Source of the DNA: Flavobacteriales bacterium
GTDB taxonomy: Bacteria; Bacteroidota; Bacteroidia; Flavobacteriales; Flavobacteriaceae
Direction of reading: 5' to 3'
DNA: 64,000 bases
Assembly: GCA_026996605.1 (NCBI GenBank)
Contig: JALWLE010000063.1
Location: 1 to 64,000, forward strand
In this document: piece by piece, positions 61,499 through 64,000 of the stretch
Numbering within the stretch: the first letter of the stretch is position 1
How the letters are laid out: every line of letters starts with the position of its first letter
Made by a program: the position numbers and the translations under genes
Notes under the pieces: generated by a model
What the model saw: the letters and a program-made list of their open reading frames with translations, nothing else
What the model was told of the DNA's origin: nothing
Databases searched by the model: none

Positions 61499-64000
61499 CT
61501 ATATCAAATCTCGCGGATAAACACCAAAACGTTCTTTAAACTTTTTATTAAAATAGGAAGCGGAATTAAGCCCGACTTTAAAACGAACATCTGACAAATT
61601 ACCATATTGCTTACTTTTGATATAGGCATAGGCTTTTTGCAACCGTAACTCTAAAATATATTGCACCGGACTCAAACCCGTATATTTTTTGACCAATCGG
61701 GTTAATTGCCTTTGACTATAGCCCATTTGACCGGCTAAATCAGCAATTTTATAAGTTTCGTCAGACAGGTTTTGAAAGACCAATTTCTCTAGTTTTTCAA
61801 GAAAATTTTTATCATAAGTCCCACCGTCTTCGTCAATCAAATCTTTCTCTTTAAACAGCCACTGCTCCCATTGCTGTTTGGTTTTTAATATATTTTTGAT
61901 GCGTGCCAAAAGCTCATTTTTACTAAATGGTTTGATTATATAATCATTGATGCCAATGGCAAAGGCTTTGAGTTTTTCATCTTCCAACGATTTGGCAGAA
62001 ATCATAATAACCGGAATATGCGCCCAAACTTTATTTTTTTTTAATTCCTGTAAAAATTGCATGCCGTCCATCTTAGGCATCATAATATCCGATGTAATTA
62101 AATCTATGTTTTGTTCATTCAATATTTTTAAAGCTTCTTCGCCGTCAAACGCTTTGTGGCAATTAAAATACGGACATAATAATTCGGACAAATAGGCACT
62201 CATTTCAGGGTTGTCTTCAACGATCAAAATACTTTGCTTTTTGGCAGTTTCCTTTTTTGTTTTACTTTCTAATATTTTGCTTTTTTTTACAGTTTTTACC
62301 TTGGTTTCTTTCCTATTTTCAAGTATTTTTAAGGGCAATTCCAAGACAAACAAACTGCCTTCACCGGGTTTGCTGCTGACTGTAATTTGACCTTGCATCA
62401 TTTGAGCAAACTCTTGAGCCAAAGCTAAGCCGATACCTATGCCACCAACCGTTCTATTAGCTTTGGTCTGGTAAAAACGTTCAAATATTTTGTCTAATTC
62501 CGATGCTTTGATACCTTGCCCGAAGTCTTTTACTTTGAATATAAGCCTTTGATCTTTAACAGTTGCTTCAATGACAATTTGACTCTCTGCCGGTGAATAT
62601 TTTATAGCATTCGATAAAAGATTGTTGATGATTTTTTCAAGCTTTTCTGCATCTATTTCTACGTTTTTTGATTCCGGAATTTGATTGTCAAATACCAATT
62701 CCAGATTTTTCATACTCATAAGCGATTTAAAAGAAAGTACCATTCTATTAATGGTTTCTCTCAAAGAAATGACCACCGGTTTTAAATGATATTTTTTTTT
62801 GTCGGATTTTAACAATTCTAATATTTGATTGGCTTCATCAATCACCCGTTTGGCATTATTTCTAGCAGCCTTTAAATAAGGTTGCAATTTTTTTTTGCTA
62901 TTTATATTTTCTATTGCCAATTCTATATTACCCAAAATTAATGTCAGTGGCGTCCTGATCTCATGGGCTATATTGCCCAAAAACTGATGTCGCATCTCGT
63001 TGATTTCCTTTGCTTTAGCCAATTGCTGAACAATCAATATTTTTTTCTTTTTTTGTTTGTAAAAAAACCATTGAAATACTGCCACTAGAATTAACAACAC
63101 AAAAATACCTAAGGCTGAAAGCCGGTTCATCCGGCTTTGTTGTTGACTTAAGAGTAGTTGCTTGTCAGCAAGTTCTTTATCCTTTTTTGCTGTTTCGTAT
63201 TTGACATTATATTCGAGTAGCTTATTCTTAGATTCTTGAAAATTTAATGAATCATGATATTGCACAAACAAATGATGATAACGTAAAGCATTTTTATAAT
63301 CTTTCTTTTGTTGATAAGCCTTTGATAACATGCGGGCGGCTTCTTTGTTATTAGTCCAGTCCATTTTATCTTGTTGAAAACTTTGTTTTAAATAAACTAT
63401 GGCAGAATCCGGTTGGTCAAGATAAAAATAATTTTTTCCGATATGCATAGCGGTTTGATTTATAACCATTTTATATTGAATACTCTTAGCAATGTTATAA
63501 GCTTTTCTACCGGCTATTAAGCTTTCTTTATAATGTTTTTGTAGCTGAAAAGCATCCGAACGAATTAAATAAAACAATGACAAATCGTGTAAATTGGTTG
63601 TATCTAGCAGTTGATAGGCTTTATCGGAATACATTTTGGCTTCTTCAAAGTTTCGGGCAACTTGTGAGAGATTATTATATAATGTATATCTACCTTGCCC
63701 TGATAATTTAAGATGAATCGAATCGGATAGTTTAAAGAATTTACGGGCTTCGGCATCTAGCCCCATATCCTTGTATGCATTTCCTATATTGTTGTAAGCG
63801 TCTGCCATCAATCTTTTATCATGGCTTTTTTGAGCGATATCCAAACTTTTCTTATTGTATTTCAAAGCCATAGCATAATTGTCTTTCATAGCATAAGCAT
63901 AAGCATATAAAGTTTGACGTCTAAAATCGTAGTAAGGGTGATAATATTTGTTTATTACCGAATCAAATTCTTTTAAAAACACTAAAGTCCGGTCAAAATC
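61499..64000 (-). CDS. Hybrid two-component system in one protein: TPR sensor, histidine kinase, receiver, AraC (partial at right edge)
   Basis: The frame is open to the last base, so the N-terminus lies outside the window; the GTG at 63982 is not a believable start. Visible order: TPR repeats (about 63900-63250), a transmembrane helix (about 63115-63060), HisKA with phospho-acceptor His in 'GNIAHEIRTPLTLILGN' (about 62975), HATPase with 'NLLSNAIKYSP', 'DFGQGI' and 'GGIGIGLAL', a receiver domain ('ILIVEDNPEMSAYL', phospho-acceptor Asp in 'LITSDIMMPKMDG', Lys in 'DYIIKPF'), and an AraC helix-turn-helix at the end ('YKIADLAGQMGYSQRQLTRLVKK'). It senses in the periplasm and acts on DNA through phosphorelay. 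TPRs replace the propeller of classical HTCS regulators. Confidence 0.93.
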   Translation of the reverse strand, partial: DFDRTLVFLKEFDSVINKYYHPYYDFRRQTLYAYAYAMKDNYAMALKYNKKSLDIAQKSHDKRLMADAYNNIGNAYKDMGLDAEARKFFKLSDSIHLKLSGQGRYTLYNNLSQVARNFEEAKMYSDKAYQLLDTTNLHDLSLFYLIRSDAFQLQKHYKESLIAGRKAYNIAKSIQYKMVINQTAMHIGKNYFYLDQPDSAIVYLKQSFQQDKMDWTNNKEAARMLSKAYQQKKDYKNALRYHHLFVQYHDSLNFQESKNKLLEYNVKYETAKKDKELADKQLLLSQQQSRMNRLSALGIFVLLILVAVFQWFFYKQKKKKILIVQQLAKAKEINEMRHQFLGNIAHEIRTPLTLILGNIELAIENINSKKKLQPYLKAARNNAKRVIDEANQILELLKSDKKKYHLKPVVISLRETINRMVLSFKSLMSMKNLELVFDNQIPESKNVEIDAEKLEKIINNLLSNAIKYSPAESQIVIEATVKDQRLIFKVKDFGQGIKASELDKIFERFYQTKANRTVGGIGIGLALAQEFAQMMQGQITVSSKPGEGSLFVLELPLKILENRKETKVKTVKKSKILESKTKKETAKKQSILIVEDNPEMSAYLSELLCPYFNCHKAFDGEEALKILNEQNIDLITSDIMMPKMDGMQFLQELKKNKVWAHIPVIMISAKSLEDEKLKAFAIGINDYIIKPFSKNELLARIKNILKTKQQWEQWLFKEKDLIDEDGGTYDKNFLEKLEKLVFQNLSDETYKIADLAGQMGYSQRQLTRLVKKYTGLSPVQYILELRLQKAYAYIKSKQYGNLSDVRFKVGLNSASYFNKKFKERFGVYPRDLI

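Noticed and set aside
1-64000. CRISPR arrays, prophage, rRNA operons, integrative element ends
   Set aside because: No regularly spaced direct repeats, no phage structural genes, no rRNA sequence and no integrase or tRNA attachment site were found.

Overview
The window is a 64 kb piece of an AT-rich chromosome from a member of the Bacteroidota, most likely a Flavobacteriales species. Three lines of evidence support this. Several proteins are typical of the phylum: two with type IX secretion (T9SS) C-terminal sorting tails, an Oar-like TonB-dependent receptor, DUF4476, DUF2797 and YaaA proteins, an SDR-type threonine dehydrogenase and a cyclophilin-FKBP fusion. At least fifteen genes have the Bacteroidota -7 promoter element TAnnTTTG upstream. 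Start codons lack clear Shine-Dalgarno sequences. No rRNA, tRNA, CRISPR array, prophage or intact insertion sequence is visible.

Layout. 0-8.1 kb: a secreted Asp-box T9SS protein, a small secreted protein, DUF2797, YceI, valS and the ComM/YifB ATPase. 8.1-10.5 kb: a small accessory island with a ParDE toxin-antitoxin pair, a lipoprotein gene with no conventional start codon, and a Fic protein; parDE and fic each carry palindromic operators on their promoters. 10.5-16 kb: an M14 peptidase, a PrcB-like lipoprotein, a repeat-rich spacer with a 192-bp MITE-like element, a 7TM-HD (PgpH-like) phosphodiesterase and a thiolase. 16-27.6 kb: an NlpC/P60 hydrolase, a Yip1-like protein, DUF4476, an M3 peptidase, an alpha-oxoamine synthase, a candidate small RNA, a lysozyme-like protein, MltG, a GNAT, DegQ/HtrA and a UDP-sugar epimerase. 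27.6-36.7 kb: structured repeats, RarA, a methionine gamma-lyase-type enzyme, PAP2, YaaA, threonine dehydrogenase, PbpC and a 750-bp repeat-filled spacer. 36.7-41.9 kb: an operon of three periplasmic parvulin-type proteins followed by a MoxR ATPase. 42.3-52.8 kb: ArfB, a TPR-LuxR regulator, a hydrolase, a second T9SS protein built of repeats, the panD-flippase pair, the TonB receptor and a TolB-like lipoprotein. 52.9-64 kb: CvpA, a DUF505-like protein, peptide deformylase, a metal/siderophore-type binding lipoprotein, the cyclophilin-FKBP fusion, a DUF1931 double histone-fold protein, a PseI/NeuB sialic-acid-type synthase, a BI-1-like membrane protein, and a one-protein two-component system that runs off the right edge.

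How the genes fit together. Much of the window serves envelope biogenesis and quality control: MltG, PbpC, NlpC/P60, the lysozyme-like protein, the parvulin trio, DegQ, a TonB receptor with a binding lipoprotein further on, and T9SS cargo. The sugar genes (a WbpP/TviC-like epimerase and PseI) point to surface glycans. Most of the rest is core housekeeping.

The most unusual content is (i) a bacterial histone-fold protein (DUF1931) with a textbook promoter, lying 3.5 kb from a multi-winged-helix DUF505-like protein, both from families I associate with thermophiles or archaea; (ii) a promoter-hairpin-terminator unit at 22466-22570 that looks like an undescribed small RNA; (iii) a dispersed repeat with constant flanks and a different, internally complementary hairpin in each copy; and (iv) the operator-bearing ParDE/Fic island. 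All family assignments are by eye from motifs and memory; no database search was run.
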